DNA from: Sphingobium baderi | GTDB lineage: Bacteria > Pseudomonadota > Alphaproteobacteria > Sphingomonadales > Sphingomonadaceae | Assembly (NCBI RefSeq): GCF_001456115.1 | Contig: NZ_CP013264.1 | Location: 2,250,501-2,314,500, forward strand | Direction of reading: 5' to 3' | DNA: 64,000 nucleotides | Part shown: in pieces, positions 27,898 to 37,880 of the stretch | Position numbering within the stretch: the stretch's first letter is position 1 | Layout: each line of letters starts with the position of its first letter | The notes under the pieces: model-generated | Seen by the model: the letters and a program-made list of their open reading frames with translations, nothing else | Database searches by the model: none | Told to the model about the DNA's origin: nothing | Translations under genes and position numbers: made by a program

Positions 27898-29209
27898 CGG
27901 AAATCTCCTCCATGGCGAGCGTACCGAGCGGCAGGCGAAGCAGGATCAGCGCCCCGCCATCGGGGCTGTTGCTTGCATTGACGCTGCCGCCCAGTTTCCG
28001 CACGACATTGACGACAAGGAACAGGCCAAGCCCGCCGCCTTGCCTGCCTTTGCTGGACCGATAGGGCTTGCCGAAGTCGGCCAGCATCTCCTCGCTGAAA
28101 CCGGGGCCATTGTCGCGCACGGCAATGTTCAGCCAGTTGCTATCGCGCCCGACCAGCATGTCGATCCGGTTCGCTCCTGCTTCCCGCGCATTGTCGAGCA
28201 AATTGCCGATCGCCTGGCGGATCACCGGATCGGCGATGATGCGGGGATAATCATGCGGTCCAAAGTCGCGGAGCAGCACCGTCCCGGGATTGGCGTTCTG
28301 CCAATCCTGCGCCATGTCCTCGATGAAATCGCGAAGGCCCGTTACCTGCGGCGCTTCCCCGCGCGCTTCGCCCGACGACAGCAGGATGCCCGTGACGATG
28401 GCCTTGCAGCGCTGCACCGCCGCCTGCATCTCTTCCACTTCCTCGACCAGCGCGGGATGCTTCGTCACTTCCTTCATATGGAGCCAGTCGCCCAGCACGA
28501 CGGCAAGCTGCGACAGGGGCGTGCCCAGTTCATGCGCCGCGCCCGATGCCAGCAGGCCCATGCGGACGATATGTTCCTCCTCCGCCGCCTGTTGCCGCAG
28601 CCGGGCGAGATATGTCTCCCGCAACTGCAGATTATGCGTCACGCGCGACATGAACAGCACCAGCAGCACCGCGATCATCGTGAAGTTGATCCATGTGCCG
28701 ACGATGTGCAGGTCGAACAAATGCCCTTCCAGTGCGCGGGACAGGGTCAGCGGATGATAGAATATCGAAAGCAACGCCGCGCAGAGCGCCGACAGGATCA
28801 CGATCCCCCACACGCTCCATCGGTCGAGCAGCACCGCGCCCAACGCCACCTGCAACAGATAGAGCCCGATGAAGGGATTGGTCGCCCCGCCGCTCAGATA
28901 AAGCTGCGCTGTCAGCGCCAGTACGTCGAACAGCAAGGCCAGGAAAAGCTCCGGCCGGGCCACGTCGGTCCGGCGCCGCAATATCGCGAAGCTCGCGATG
29001 TTCATCGCGCCGGCCAGCGCCGCGATCAGCAGCATCGGCGCGATCGGCAAGCGGATGCCCATGCCGAAATGCACGATCAGGATCGTCGCGACCTGCCCGG
29101 CGATGGCGATCCAGCGCAATTGCACCAGCAACGCCATGTTCCGGTGTCCGGCGGCGTCTGCAGGCCATTGGCCAGGCAGCCACCGGGCGGTGATAGGCGC
29201 CTGCTTCAT
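27890..29209 (-). CDS. regB: RegB/PrrB-type redox sensor histidine kinase
   Basis: A 439-residue membrane histidine kinase. About six hydrophobic segments occupy the N-terminal 170 residues. The conserved H-box is GAAHELGTPLSQLAV, and the ATPase has an N-box (NLLDNAREAG), DNGPGFSEEML and a glycine-rich GGGLGLFLV. The H-box form HELGTPL is the one used by the RegB/PrrB family. The gene overlaps SURF1 by 4 bp and regA by 8 bp, and it lies downstream of cyoABCD in the same direction. It probably senses quinone or redox state and phosphorylates RegA. Confidence 0.88.
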   Translation of the reverse strand: MKQAPITARWLPGQWPADAAGHRNMALLVQLRWIAIAGQVATILIVHFGMGIRLPIAPMLLIAALAGAMNIASFAILRRRTDVARPELFLALLFDVLALTAQLYLSGGATNPFIGLYLLQVALGAVLLDRWSVWGIVILSALCAALLSIFYHPLTLSRALEGHLFDLHIVGTWINFTMIAVLLVLFMSRVTHNLQLRETYLARLRQQAAEEEHIVRMGLLASGAAHELGTPLSQLAVVLGDWLHMKEVTKHPALVEEVEEMQAAVQRCKAIVTGILLSSGEARGEAPQVTGLRDFIEDMAQDWQNANPGTVLLRDFGPHDYPRIIADPVIRQAIGNLLDNAREAGANRIDMLVGRDSNWLNIAVRDNGPGFSEEMLADFGKPYRSSKGRQGGGLGLFLVVNVVRKLGGSVNASNSPDGGALILLRLPLGTLAMEEISGA

Positions 29210-29913
29210 GATGCCCCGCGCGCTTTCAGCTCCTGACCCATGACATAGATGTATGCGCCCGCGCTCATGATCGCCAGAGCGAACCAGGTGATCGCGTAGG
29301 AAAGGTGATTATTGGGAAAGCGCACAACCGTAAGCCCGCCGACGGGCAGCGCATCGGGGGAGGGGGATGCTTGTGCGTCGATGAAATAATTCGCGGCCGG
29401 CCTAACCCCACGTTTCGCCGCGATGGCTGCCACGTCCCGTGAATACCAGCGGTCCGTGTCCGGGTCGTTGGCGCGCAGGAAACCTCCGCCCGGCTCGCTC
29501 AGGCGCAACAGCCCGGTCAGCGCCACGCGCTCCTTTGGTTGCCCATAGCTGGCCTTGGCTTCCGGCGGCACAAAACCGCGATTGACTATCACGGTGGCCC
29601 CGCGATCCGTCACCAGCGGGGTCATCACCCAATAGCCAGATCCGCGCACCGTCGAAGCCTGAACCAGCGTCGCCTGGTCATTGAGGAAACGGCCCGTCAC
29701 GGCCACCCGCCGATATTCATCCGACCTGTCAGCTTTGGCGGGGGCCGCCACGGGAGCGGCATGAATCCGCGCATCCACCCGTGCGATCAGGTCGCGCTTC
29801 CATGCCAGCCGATCCACCTGCCAGACGCCCAGCGCACCGAAACCCGCCACCAGCATGATCGCGATCAGCGTCAGCCCGATCAGGAACCCCGCCGACCGCC
29901 GCTTTGCCGTCAC
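29206..29913 (-). CDS. SURF1 family cytochrome oxidase assembly protein
   Basis: A 235-residue SURF1 protein. An N-terminal membrane segment (LIGLTLIAIMLVAGFGALGVWQ) leads to the conserved LGVWQVDRLAWKRDL; then come YRRVAVTGRF, GYWVMTPLV, VNRGFVPPEAK and a C-terminal membrane helix (HLSYAITWFALAIMSAGAYIYV). SURF1 helps heme insertion or assembly in heme-copper oxidases. It starts at a GTG at 29913 and overlaps cyoD by 4 bp and regB by 4 bp, so it is translationally linked to both. Confidence 0.92.
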   Translation of the reverse strand: MTAKRRSAGFLIGLTLIAIMLVAGFGALGVWQVDRLAWKRDLIARVDARIHAAPVAAPAKADRSDEYRRVAVTGRFLNDQATLVQASTVRGSGYWVMTPLVTDRGATVIVNRGFVPPEAKASYGQPKERVALTGLLRLSEPGGGFLRANDPDTDRWYSRDVAAIAAKRGVRPAANYFIDAQASPSPDALPVGGLTVVRFPNNHLSYAITWFALAIMSAGAYIYVMGQELKARGAS

Positions 29914-30299
29914 GGCATCTGGCTCATGTCATGCGCGCTCATACCCTGCATCTGGGGCATCATATTATGATTGAGGTGATACATGACCCACATCGACCCG
30001 GCCAGCGTGATGACGACCAGCACGAGCGTGAAGATCAGCGCCATCATCGTCCATCCGCCTTCCGACCGGGTGTTCATGTGCAGGAAGTAGATCATGTGCA
30101 CCACGATCTGCACCACGGCAAAGGCCATGATGACGATAGCGGTCGTCTGCGGATTGGCGAAATAACCCGTCATCACCAGCCAGAAAGGGATGGCCGTCAG
30201 GATCACCGACAGGCCGAAACCGATCATATAGCTGCCGAAAGTGCCATGGGCATGGCCATCGTCATGATGACCGTGATTGCTCTGTTCGTGCGCGCTCAT
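29910..30299 (-). CDS. cyoD: Cytochrome o ubiquinol oxidase subunit IV
   Basis: A 129-residue small subunit of the bo3-type quinol oxidase with a His-rich N-terminus ([19 protein letters not shown]) and three membrane helices. [19 protein letters not shown] and YFLHMNTR are the recognisable CyoD segments. The start at 30299 overlaps the cyoC stop by 4 bp. A longer in-frame start would run inside cyoC and is not used. The subunit stabilises the complex in the inner membrane. Confidence 0.92.
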   Translation of the reverse strand: MSAHEQSNHGHHDDGHAHGTFGSYMIGFGLSVILTAIPFWLVMTGYFANPQTTAIVIMAFAVVQIVVHMIYFLHMNTRSEGGWTMMALIFTLVLVVITLAGSMWVMYHLNHNMMPQMQGMSAHDMSQMP

Positions 30300-30940
30300 C
30301 GCAGCATCCCCATCAGGTAAACGAAGGTGAAGACGCCGATCCAGATGACGTCCAGAAAGTGCCAGAACATCGAAAGGCACATCAACCGACGCTGATTGGC
30401 GGGGATCAGGCCCTTTTTGGCGACCTGCACCATCAGCGTCACCAGCCAGATGATGCCGAAGGTGACGTGCAGCCCGTGCGTGCCGACCAGCGCGAAGAAG
30501 GCGGACAGGAAGCCCGACCGCATAGGCGTCGCGCCCTCATGGATCAGATGCGCGAACTCATAAAGTTCGATGCCGAGAAAGGCGAGGCCGAACAGCCCTG
30601 TGATCGCCAGCCATCCCTGCGTCGCGCCGATCCGGTTCTTTTCCACCGCCAGCATGGCAAAACCATAGGTGATGGAAGAGAACAGCAGCATCGCCGTGTT
30701 CAAAGCCACCAGCGACAGGTCGAACAGGTCTTTCGGCCCCGGTCCCGCCGCATAATTGCCGCCCAGCACGGCATAGGTCGCGAACAGGCAGGCGAAGATG
30801 AGGCAATCGCTCATCAGATACATCCAGAAGCCCAGCATGGTGCTGGACCCTTCCGGATGATGCGGTTCATGCTCCAGGTGGAAGAGCGGCTTGCCGTCCT
30901 TGTCGAGGAAGGCGGGGTCTACGGTGGGTGCGCTTGCCAT
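30296..30940 (-). CDS. cyoC: Cytochrome o ubiquinol oxidase subunit III
   Basis: A 214-residue subunit III with five membrane helices. It includes [26 protein letters not shown], the ELYEFAHLI segment and [21 protein letters not shown], all typical of CyoC and CoxC. It lies four bases after cyoB and overlaps cyoD by 4 bp. It supports the proton-pumping subunit I. Confidence 0.95.
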   Translation of the reverse strand: MASAPTVDPAFLDKDGKPLFHLEHEPHHPEGSSTMLGFWMYLMSDCLIFACLFATYAVLGGNYAAGPGPKDLFDLSLVALNTAMLLFSSITYGFAMLAVEKNRIGATQGWLAITGLFGLAFLGIELYEFAHLIHEGATPMRSGFLSAFFALVGTHGLHVTFGIIWLVTLMVQVAKKGLIPANQRRLMCLSMFWHFLDVIWIGVFTFVYLMGMLR

Positions 30941-30944
30941 GATA

Positions 30945-32969
30945 TTAGCCCTGCATCGCGAGCTGACGGGTGCGCTCGCCCTCGGTGCGCTCGACCACGT
31001 CCCTGGGGATATGGAAGTCGCGCTTATAGTTGAAGGTATGGCCGATCGCGACGGCCAGGATGCCGACGAAGCTCAATCCCGCAAGCCACCACATGTACCA
31101 GATCATGCCGACCGAAAAGGCGATGGAAAGCCCCGCGATGATGACCCCCGTGCCGGTGTTGCTCGGCATATGGATCGGCTCGAACCCGCTGGTGGGGCGC
31201 TGATATCCGCGCTTCTTCATGTCCGCCCATGCGTCGCCGTCATGGATGACCGGCGTGAAGGCGAAGTTATAGTCGGGCGGGGGCGAACTGGTCGCCCATT
31301 CCAGCGTGCGGCCGTTCCACGGGTCGCCGGTGGTGTCGCGCAGCTTGTCGCGGTTCTTGATGCTGACCCCGAACTGGATGAACATGCAGGCGATGCCGGC
31401 GGCGATCATGACCGCGCCCAGCGCCGCGATCTCGAACCATATCTGAAGGCTCGGATCGTCGAAAACCCGCATCCGGCGCGTTACGCCCATCAGGCCCAAT
31501 ATGTAGAGCGGCATGAACGCGAACCAGAAGCCCACGACCCACAGCCAGAAGCTGTAGACGCCCCATTTGCGGTCCAGCTTGAACCCGAATGCCTTGGGCC
31601 ACCAATAGTTGATCGCCGCGAACAGGCCGAACAGCACGCCGCCGATGATGACGTTGTGGAAGTGCGCGATCAGGAACAGCGAGTTGTGCAGCACGAAGTC
31701 GGCGGGCGGCACTGCCAGCAGCACGCCGGTCATGCCTCCGACCACGAAGGTCAGCATGAAGGCGACCGTCCACATCATCGGCAGTTCGAAGCGGATGCGC
31801 CCGCGATACATGGTGAACAGCCAGTTGAAGAGCTTCGCGCCCGTCGGGATCGAAATCACCATCGTCGTGATGCCGAAGAAGCTGTTGACGCTCGCGCCCG
31901 ACCCCATGGTGAAGAAGTGGTGCAGCCACACGAGGTAGGACAGGATCGCGATCACGACCGTCGCATAGACCATCGACGAATAGCCGAAGAGCCGCTTGCT
32001 CGAGAAGGTCGAGGTGACTTCGGAAAACACGCCGAACAGCGGCAGGATGAGGATATAGACTTCCGGGTGGCCCCATATCCAGATGAGGTTCACATACATC
32101 ATCGGATTGCCGCCCATGTCGTTCGTGAAGAACGCCGTCCCGACATAGCGGTCGAGGCTGAGCAGCGCCAGAACGGCGGTCAGCACGGGGAAGGCCGCGA
32201 CGATCAGCACGTTGGCGCAGAGCGATGTCCACACGAAAATCGGCAGCTTCATCATCGACATGCCCGGCGCGCGCATCTTCACGATGGTCGCGATCAGGTT
32301 GACGCCGGACAGCAGCGTCCCGATGCCCGCTATCTGTAGCCCCCATATATAATAATCGACGCCGACGCCGGGGCTGTAGGCGATCCCGGACAGCGGCGGA
32401 TAGGCCAGCCAGCCCGTCCGGGCGAACTCGCCCACGAACAGCGACATCATGACGATGATGGCGCCCGCCGTGGTCATCCAGAAGCTGAAATTGTTGAGGA
32501 AGGGGAAGGACACGTCCCGCGCGCCGATCTGCAACGGCACCATATAGTTCATGATCCCGGTTATCATCGGCATCGCGACGAAGAAGATCATGATGACGCC
32601 ATGCGCCGTGAATATCTGGTCGTAGTGATGGGCGTTCAGATAGCCTTCCGATCCGTTGAAGGCCATCGCCTGCTGCAACCGCATCATGACCGCATCGGCA
32701 AAGCCGCGCACGAACATGATGAGGCCCAGGATCATGTACATGATCCCGATGCGCTTATGATCGACCGTCGTGAACCAGTCGCGCCACAACATGCCCCACA
32801 GCCGATATTTGGTGACGAGGCCCAGCACCGCGACGCCGCCGATGGCGACCGCGATGAAGGTGCCGATCAGGATCGGCTCATGGATCGGAATCGCGCTCCA
32901 GTCGAGCCGTCCGAAGATCAGTTTCCAGATGCCGCTATTTTCCGAGGCGGGATGAGGGGACATGGTCAA
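30945..32969 (-). CDS. cyoB: Cytochrome o ubiquinol oxidase subunit I
   Basis: A 674-residue catalytic subunit with about 15 membrane helices. It carries heme and CuB ligands, including [12 protein letters not shown] (His-Tyr cross-link region), [10 protein letters not shown] (the His-His pair) and the low-spin heme histidines (AHGVIMIFF and [11 protein letters not shown]). It reduces oxygen to water with quinol electrons and pumps protons. The ATG at 32969 gives the family length. It lies between cyoA and cyoC in the standard order A-B-C-D. Confidence 0.97.
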   Translation of the reverse strand: MTMSPHPASENSGIWKLIFGRLDWSAIPIHEPILIGTFIAVAIGGVAVLGLVTKYRLWGMLWRDWFTTVDHKRIGIMYMILGLIMFVRGFADAVMMRLQQAMAFNGSEGYLNAHHYDQIFTAHGVIMIFFVAMPMITGIMNYMVPLQIGARDVSFPFLNNFSFWMTTAGAIIVMMSLFVGEFARTGWLAYPPLSGIAYSPGVGVDYYIWGLQIAGIGTLLSGVNLIATIVKMRAPGMSMMKLPIFVWTSLCANVLIVAAFPVLTAVLALLSLDRYVGTAFFTNDMGGNPMMYVNLIWIWGHPEVYILILPLFGVFSEVTSTFSSKRLFGYSSMVYATVVIAILSYLVWLHHFFTMGSGASVNSFFGITTMVISIPTGAKLFNWLFTMYRGRIRFELPMMWTVAFMLTFVVGGMTGVLLAVPPADFVLHNSLFLIAHFHNVIIGGVLFGLFAAINYWWPKAFGFKLDRKWGVYSFWLWVVGFWFAFMPLYILGLMGVTRRMRVFDDPSLQIWFEIAALGAVMIAAGIACMFIQFGVSIKNRDKLRDTTGDPWNGRTLEWATSSPPPDYNFAFTPVIHDGDAWADMKKRGYQRPTSGFEPIHMPSNTGTGVIIAGLSIAFSVGMIWYMWWLAGLSFVGILAVAIGHTFNYKRDFHIPRDVVERTEGERTRQLAMQG

Positions 32970-33029
32970 GCCTTCAGGCGAAAGGAAAGGGGGAAGGGAC
33001 GGCGGGCGCTCGGGGCGCGGGGTGGGGGA

Positions 33030-34205
33030 TCACATGCCATGATGCCCCTCATGCCCATCCTGATCCTGCTGATGCGGCGCCTGATGACCCTGCTCTGCCG
33101 GAGTCTTTTCAGCGGCGGGCGTCATGCCCGCGGGCTGGGCGATCTCGCCCGCCCGTCCCGGCTCGACCGGATGGAAGCCGCCGACATCGATGGTGCCGTC
33201 ATGACGCAGCCCTTCGGTGTCGCGGGCCGATTCCTTGCCCGCGCCGCCCCTGGCGTCGGTCATCATCACCGCGTCCATGCATTTCTTGCCCGGTTGCACG
33301 CACATGTTGAGCGCGGCGTGGAACAGGTGCGGCTCGACGCTGCCGAAATAGATCGGCGGCACCTTCTCGCTCGGCTGCTCCAGCTTCACATAGGCGGCGC
33401 GGTCAAGGCTGGCGCCGCTGGCCTTCACCTTGGCGACCCACTGATCGAAGCCCGCCTTGTCCATTGCGTGAAAGCGGAAACGCATGTTGGAGAAGCCCGC
33501 GCCCGAATAATTGGCGGAAAAGCCTTCGAAATTTCCCGGCTTGTTGGCGACGGCATGCAGCACCGTCTGCATCCCCGGCATGGCATAGATCTGTCCGGCC
33601 AGCGCGGGCACGAAAAAGCTGTTCATGATGCTGGACGATGTGATCTTGAACTCGATCGGCTGGTCGACCGGCGCGGCCATCTCATTCACCGTCGCGATGC
33701 CCAGTTCCGGGTAGATGAACAGCCATTTCCAGTCCATCGCCACCACTTCGACCTGCAGGCGTTTGGCGGCCGGGTCGACCTTGCGCTCATGGTCGATGCG
33801 CTCGATGGGGCGGTATGGGTCCAGCAGATGCGTGCTGGTCCAGGTGATCGCGCCCAGCGCGATGATGATGAGCAGCGGCGCGGACCAGATCAGCAGTTCC
33901 AGCGTCGTGGAATGATCCCAGTCGGGATCATGGTCCTTGGCCTGCGCCTTTTCCCGATAGCGCCACGCGAACCACACGGTCATCGCCATGACCGGCAGGA
34001 TGATGAGCAGCATCAGGGCGGTGGAGATCAGGATCAGGTTACGCTGCTGCAATGCGACATCGCCCGCAGGATTCATCAAAATCCAGTCGCAGCCACCCAG
34101 CGGCAGCAGCAGGGCAGGGCTGAGGCGACGCAAAAATGCGGAACGATCAAGGAGGCGGCGAACGGTCATGCTGTCCGCATAGGCTGGGTGTTTACGGATC
34201 GACAT
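33030..34205 (-). CDS. cyoA: Cytochrome o ubiquinol oxidase subunit II
   Basis: A 391-residue subunit II with a lipobox (LLPLGGC), two N-terminal membrane helices and a periplasmic cupredoxin-like domain (VVAMDWKWLFIYPELGIATVNE, FKITSSSIMNSFFVPALAGQIYAMPGM). As in quinol oxidases, the CuA ligands are absent. The C-terminal extension is unusually long, rich in Gly, Ala and Glu, and ends with many His residues (HQAPHQQDQDGHEGHHGM). The start at 34205 (MSIRKHP) is preferred because AAAGG precedes it. An alternative lies 12 codons downstream without a good ribosome site. Confidence 0.92.
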   Translation of the reverse strand: MSIRKHPAYADSMTVRRLLDRSAFLRRLSPALLLPLGGCDWILMNPAGDVALQQRNLILISTALMLLIILPVMAMTVWFAWRYREKAQAKDHDPDWDHSTTLELLIWSAPLLIIIALGAITWTSTHLLDPYRPIERIDHERKVDPAAKRLQVEVVAMDWKWLFIYPELGIATVNEMAAPVDQPIEFKITSSSIMNSFFVPALAGQIYAMPGMQTVLHAVANKPGNFEGFSANYSGAGFSNMRFRFHAMDKAGFDQWVAKVKASGASLDRAAYVKLEQPSEKVPPIYFGSVEPHLFHAALNMCVQPGKKCMDAVMMTDARGGAGKESARDTEGLRHDGTIDVGGFHPVEPGRAGEIAQPAGMTPAAEKTPAEQGHQAPHQQDQDGHEGHHGM

Positions 34206-34335
34206 TGGACCTTTTGTCCTATCCCCTCGCAGGTGCAAAATAGGGCATGGCCTGTTCGACCACCGGTACGATTCGACTTGTTGCAACGAAATGCGGCATG
34301 GATCGTTCCCGCAGACTGAAGGCCAGCGAGACACC

Positions 34336-35667
34336 ATGACCTCCGTGACGACCACGCCCAGTTCGACCGCAATGGAACGCGATGCGCGCAGCGTAACCGC
34401 ACGGCACAAGCGCGTCGCGCCCGGCGAAATCGCGATCGGCGTCGTGATCGGCCGCACCTCGGAATTTTTCGACTTCTTCGTCTATGCCATCGCATCGTGC
34501 ATCGTCTTTCCCGCGCACATATTCCCCTATCTCAGCCCTCTCGCGGGGACGCTCTGGTCGTTCGCCATCTTCGCGCTCGCCTTCATCACGCGGCCCATCG
34601 GCTCGGTCATCTTCATGTGGGTGGACCGCCAATATGGCCGGGGCGTGAAGCTCACTATCGCTCTTTTCCTGCTGGGCGGATCGACGGCCGCCATCGCCTT
34701 CCTGCCGGGATATGACACCATCGGCCACTGGTCGGCGGCGCTGCTGGCGCTGTTCCGCTGCGGGCAGGGGGTGGCGCTGGGCGGCACCTGGGACGGCCTA
34801 GCCTCGCTGCTGTCGCTCAATGCGCCGAAGAACAAGCGCGGCTGGTACGCCATGATGCCGCAGCTTGGCGCGCCGCTCGCGCTACTGGTGGCGAGCGGCC
34901 TGTTCGCCTTCTTCCTGTCTACCCTGTCGCGCGCGGATTTCCTCGACTGGGGCTGGCGTTATCCTTTCTTCGTGGCCTTCGCGATCAACGTGGTGGCTCT
35001 GTTCGCCCGCCTCCGCATCGTCGTCACCCATGAGTTTGAGCGCCTGTTCGAATCGAAGGAGCTTCAACCCTCGCCCGTGCTGGAAACCATCCGCAGCGAT
35101 GGGCGCAACATCGTCATCGGCGCCTTCGCTCCGCTGGCGAGCTTCGCGCTGTTCCACATGGTGACGGTGTTCCCACTCTCATGGATCGCGCTTTACACGG
35201 AACAGCCGCTCGAACGCTTTCTGGGTATCGAGATGATCGGCGCCTGCGTCGGCATCCTTGCGATTATCGTGTCCGGTTTCGTCGCGGATCAGGTCGGCCG
35301 CCGCTCCCTGCTGGCTTATTCGGCGCTTGGCATCGGCATTTTTTCCATCGCCGCGCCGTTGCTGCTGAGCGGCGGCGACCTGCCCGAAGTCGCCTTCATG
35401 GTGCTGGGCTTCATCCTTCTGGGCCTCAGCTTCGGCCAGTCGTCCGGGGTCGTCGCATCCAACTTTTCCAGCGCCACCCGTTACACCGGCTCGGCACTGA
35501 CGTCTGACCTTGCATGGCTGGTGGGCGCGGGGTTCGCGCCGCTCGTCGCGCTCGCCTTGTCCGCCACCTTCGGGCTGGCGGCGTCGGGCGCCTATCTGTT
35601 CTCCGGCGCTGTCGTCACTGGCCTCGCTCTGTTCATCAACAAGGAACTGGCGGGCCGCGACCGTTAG
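34336..35667 (+). CDS. MFS transporter (metabolite:H+ symporter type)
   Basis: A 443-residue transporter with twelve predicted membrane helices. The N-terminal motif is IGRTSEFFDFFVYAIASCIVFPAHIFPYL, with FITRPIGSVIF and DRQYGRGVKLTIA as the family's loop signatures. It resembles the metabolite:H+ symporter group (ShiA/ProP-like). ATG 34336 is used; an upstream in-frame start has no conserved residues. It is divergent from cyoA across 130 bp, and its stop overlaps the end of the convergent glycosyltransferase gene by 4 bp. The substrate is unknown. Confidence 0.9.
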   Translation: MTSVTTTPSSTAMERDARSVTARHKRVAPGEIAIGVVIGRTSEFFDFFVYAIASCIVFPAHIFPYLSPLAGTLWSFAIFALAFITRPIGSVIFMWVDRQYGRGVKLTIALFLLGGSTAAIAFLPGYDTIGHWSAALLALFRCGQGVALGGTWDGLASLLSLNAPKNKRGWYAMMPQLGAPLALLVASGLFAFFLSTLSRADFLDWGWRYPFFVAFAINVVALFARLRIVVTHEFERLFESKELQPSPVLETIRSDGRNIVIGAFAPLASFALFHMVTVFPLSWIALYTEQPLERFLGIEMIGACVGILAIIVSGFVADQVGRRSLLAYSALGIGIFSIAAPLLLSGGDLPEVAFMVLGFILLGLSFGQSSGVVASNFSSATRYTGSALTSDLAWLVGAGFAPLVALALSATFGLAASGAYLFSGAVVTGLALFINKELAGRDR

Positions 35668-36509
35668 GATTGCGCCCGCATCCGGGCGAGCGCCTTGCGA
35701 TCGAACCAGCCGGTTATCCCGCCCCTGGGCCTGAAACGCGGCAGCCATTCGCCGTACAGCTCTGCCATTCGGCGCGGCAGCCCCGCCGGGCCTTCCCGTC
35801 CCATGATGTCGGACAGGATGCGATTCTGGAAATAGCGCAGCGAATAATTGTGCATCCGCCGATATTGCATGTGCCAGCTTGCCGGACTGAACACGCTGAC
35901 CGGCTCGCAGCGAAAGCCCGCGCCTTCGCAGGCGACGATCCGTTCGGGCGCCCAGTTCGCGTCCCGCTCCAGATCGGTGTGCGCCCATGCGGCGACCATT
36001 CCATCGTCTCCGATCAGATCGTCGGGCAGGCGCAGCCCCCGCTCCCGGATCGCGGCGAGAAATCGCCGGGGCAGGGCATAAAGGTCGCCGAACAGACCGC
36101 CTTCCACCTTCAGATTGCGCCGGTAAATCTGGGCCTGCCGCCCGTTGACCGGCATACCGGCGGCGGCATTGGCTTGCGGATGAGCCGCAAGGTCCGCGAC
36201 CAGCGCATCAATGGAGCCTGACGTGATTTCCGCGTCGCCATCCATGAAGATGACGGCATCCTCTTCCCCGCTCAGCAGCTCATGCACGAAATGATTCCAT
36301 GTCCGCGACTTGCCGCCCTGCGCGATGTCATGGACGATGACATGCGCCCGCCCCGCGGCGAATCCTTGCGCGCGTTCCACCGTCGCGTCGGTGGTGCCGT
36401 TCACCAATATGTGAAAGCGCGTGTCCGGCCGATCCAGAGGCAGCGAGCCGAGGCACAGGCCGATGCGCCGTTCCTCCTGATGCGCGAAAATGCCGACCGC
36501 GACCGTCAT
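35664..36509 (-). CDS. Family 2 glycosyltransferase
   Basis: A 281-residue GT-A fold enzyme with the N-terminal strand TVAVGIFAHQEERRIGLCLGSL and the DxD-type nucleotide-sugar/metal site FMDGDAEI. No membrane segment is seen, so it is probably cytoplasmic or peripheral. It lies 3 bp downstream of the ammonium transporter gene. The acceptor and sugar are unknown. Confidence 0.82.
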   Translation of the reverse strand: MTVAVGIFAHQEERRIGLCLGSLPLDRPDTRFHILVNGTTDATVERAQGFAAGRAHVIVHDIAQGGKSRTWNHFVHELLSGEEDAVIFMDGDAEITSGSIDALVADLAAHPQANAAAGMPVNGRQAQIYRRNLKVEGGLFGDLYALPRRFLAAIRERGLRLPDDLIGDDGMVAAWAHTDLERDANWAPERIVACEGAGFRCEPVSVFSPASWHMQYRRMHNYSLRYFQNRILSDIMGREGPAGLPRRMAELYGEWLPRFRPRGGITGWFDRKALARMRAQS

Positions 36510-36512
36510 GCC

Positions 36513-37802
36513 TCAGCGGAAATCCCAGGCCTGTTCGCCATGCAGCGCCGTATCCAGCCCGTTTTCCTCCTCCTTCGGGCTGACCCGCAAGGGCAGAACC
36601 ACGGAAATCAGGAGCGCCGCGATTGCCGTCCCCGCCATGGACCACAGGGCGACCACGATCACGCCGATGACCTGGCTCAGCATCGCGCCGCTCAGGTCGA
36701 CCGCGCCTTCAAAGCCGACGCCGCCCAGCACAGGCAGGACAAAGACCGGCAGCAGCAGGACGCCCGCAAGCCCGCCTATCCCATGCAGCGCGAAAATATG
36801 CGCCGGATCGTCCACCGACTTTCCCATAAGGCCGCTGACACCACGGCAGATCACCGCCGCTGCAAGGCCGATCAGCATCGCGCCGCCGGTGCTCACCAGC
36901 GCCGCGCTTGCAGCGATGGCCGCCAAACCCGCCAGCGCGCCTGAAATCGCGCCCGTCGCCGTGCCTCGCCGGCCGAGCGCCTTGTCCAGCACCATCCAGC
37001 CCAGCGCGGCCGCGCAGGCCGCGAAATGGCCGTTGAGGATGGCCGTCGCCGCATCGTCCGTCGCGCCCAGCGCCCATCCGCCGACGCTCCCCGCCGATCC
37101 CAGCCAGATCAGCGCGCCGCCCGCCATGCTCAGCGCGGGGGCATGTCCGCTTGCGGTGCCAGAGGCTCGCCGTCCCGCGATCAGGCTCAATGAAATTGCG
37201 GAAAAGCCCGCGCACAGATGCACCGTCAGCCCGCCTGCGAAATCCATGACGCCCAGTCCCGCCAGCCAGCCGCCGCCCCATATCCAATGGGCGGTGGGCA
37301 CATAGACGAGCAACAGCCAGAGCGGCGCGAACAGGATCATCCATCCAGTTCGCGCCCGGTCGACCACCGCGCCGCCAACGACACAGGCCGCCAGGATGGC
37401 CAGGCTCATCTGAAACAGGACAAAGGCCGATTCCGGCACCGTCATGCTATCGCGCAAAGCGGCCAGATTGGAGAGCAAAAGATTGCCGCTTCCGCCCAGC
37501 CACGCATCGCCCGGCGCATAGATCAGGCTGTATGCGGCAATAGCCCAGACCAGCGACACGCTCGCCGCGACGCCCATATTTCCGGCCACGGCCGAAAGGG
37601 CGCTCCGTACGGAAGACAGACCAGCCAGCCGCAGCGCCAGCCCCGGCAGCGCCGCCAGCAGCACCAGCATGGCGCACAGCATCATCCAGGCGGTGTCGCC
37701 GCTATCGGCTACCGCGATGACCTGTGCATGGGCAGGCTGCGGCGCCAGCAAGGCGGCGACGGGCAGGATCAGGTGACGTTTGCTGAAGGCCGGCTTTTTC
37801 AT
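36513..37802 (-). CDS. amt: Ammonium transporter (Amt family)
   Basis: A 429-residue Amt/MEP/Rh channel with a signal peptide ending AHA and about eleven membrane helices. Recognisable are the Trp-containing pore region (FAPLWLLLVYVPTAHWIWGGG), the signature DFAGGLTVHLCAG with the first pore His, and ALHGIGG with the second pore His. Some signature residues differ from the strictest consensus. No glnK-type gene is next to it; the neighbours are a glycosyltransferase and DUF2807 genes. Confidence 0.88.
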   Translation of the reverse strand: MKKPAFSKRHLILPVAALLAPQPAHAQVIAVADSGDTAWMMLCAMLVLLAALPGLALRLAGLSSVRSALSAVAGNMGVAASVSLVWAIAAYSLIYAPGDAWLGGSGNLLLSNLAALRDSMTVPESAFVLFQMSLAILAACVVGGAVVDRARTGWMILFAPLWLLLVYVPTAHWIWGGGWLAGLGVMDFAGGLTVHLCAGFSAISLSLIAGRRASGTASGHAPALSMAGGALIWLGSAGSVGGWALGATDDAATAILNGHFAACAAALGWMVLDKALGRRGTATGAISGALAGLAAIAASAALVSTGGAMLIGLAAAVICRGVSGLMGKSVDDPAHIFALHGIGGLAGVLLLPVFVLPVLGGVGFEGAVDLSGAMLSQVIGVIVVALWSMAGTAIAALLISVVLPLRVSPKEEENGLDTALHGEQAWDFR

Positions 37803-37880
37803 ATCGGCTGCCTCTTTAGCCGCGCGCCGGTAAAAACTTCGATAAGCCTATATGTGCGAAGCCTTCCGCGCCGCGCCGAC

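Noticed and set aside
27836..29236. Long plus-strand open frame opposite regA/regB
   Set aside because: Antisense to a clear RegBA pair; sequence is rich in Arg, Gln and His with no domain.
30891..32339. 482-codon plus-strand open frame opposite cyoB
   Set aside because: Antisense to cyoB; composition is charged and repetitive as in GC-rich shadow frames.
32601..34319. 572-codon plus-strand open frame opposite cyoB/cyoA
   Set aside because: Antisense to the oxidase subunits, without a ribosome site or known family.
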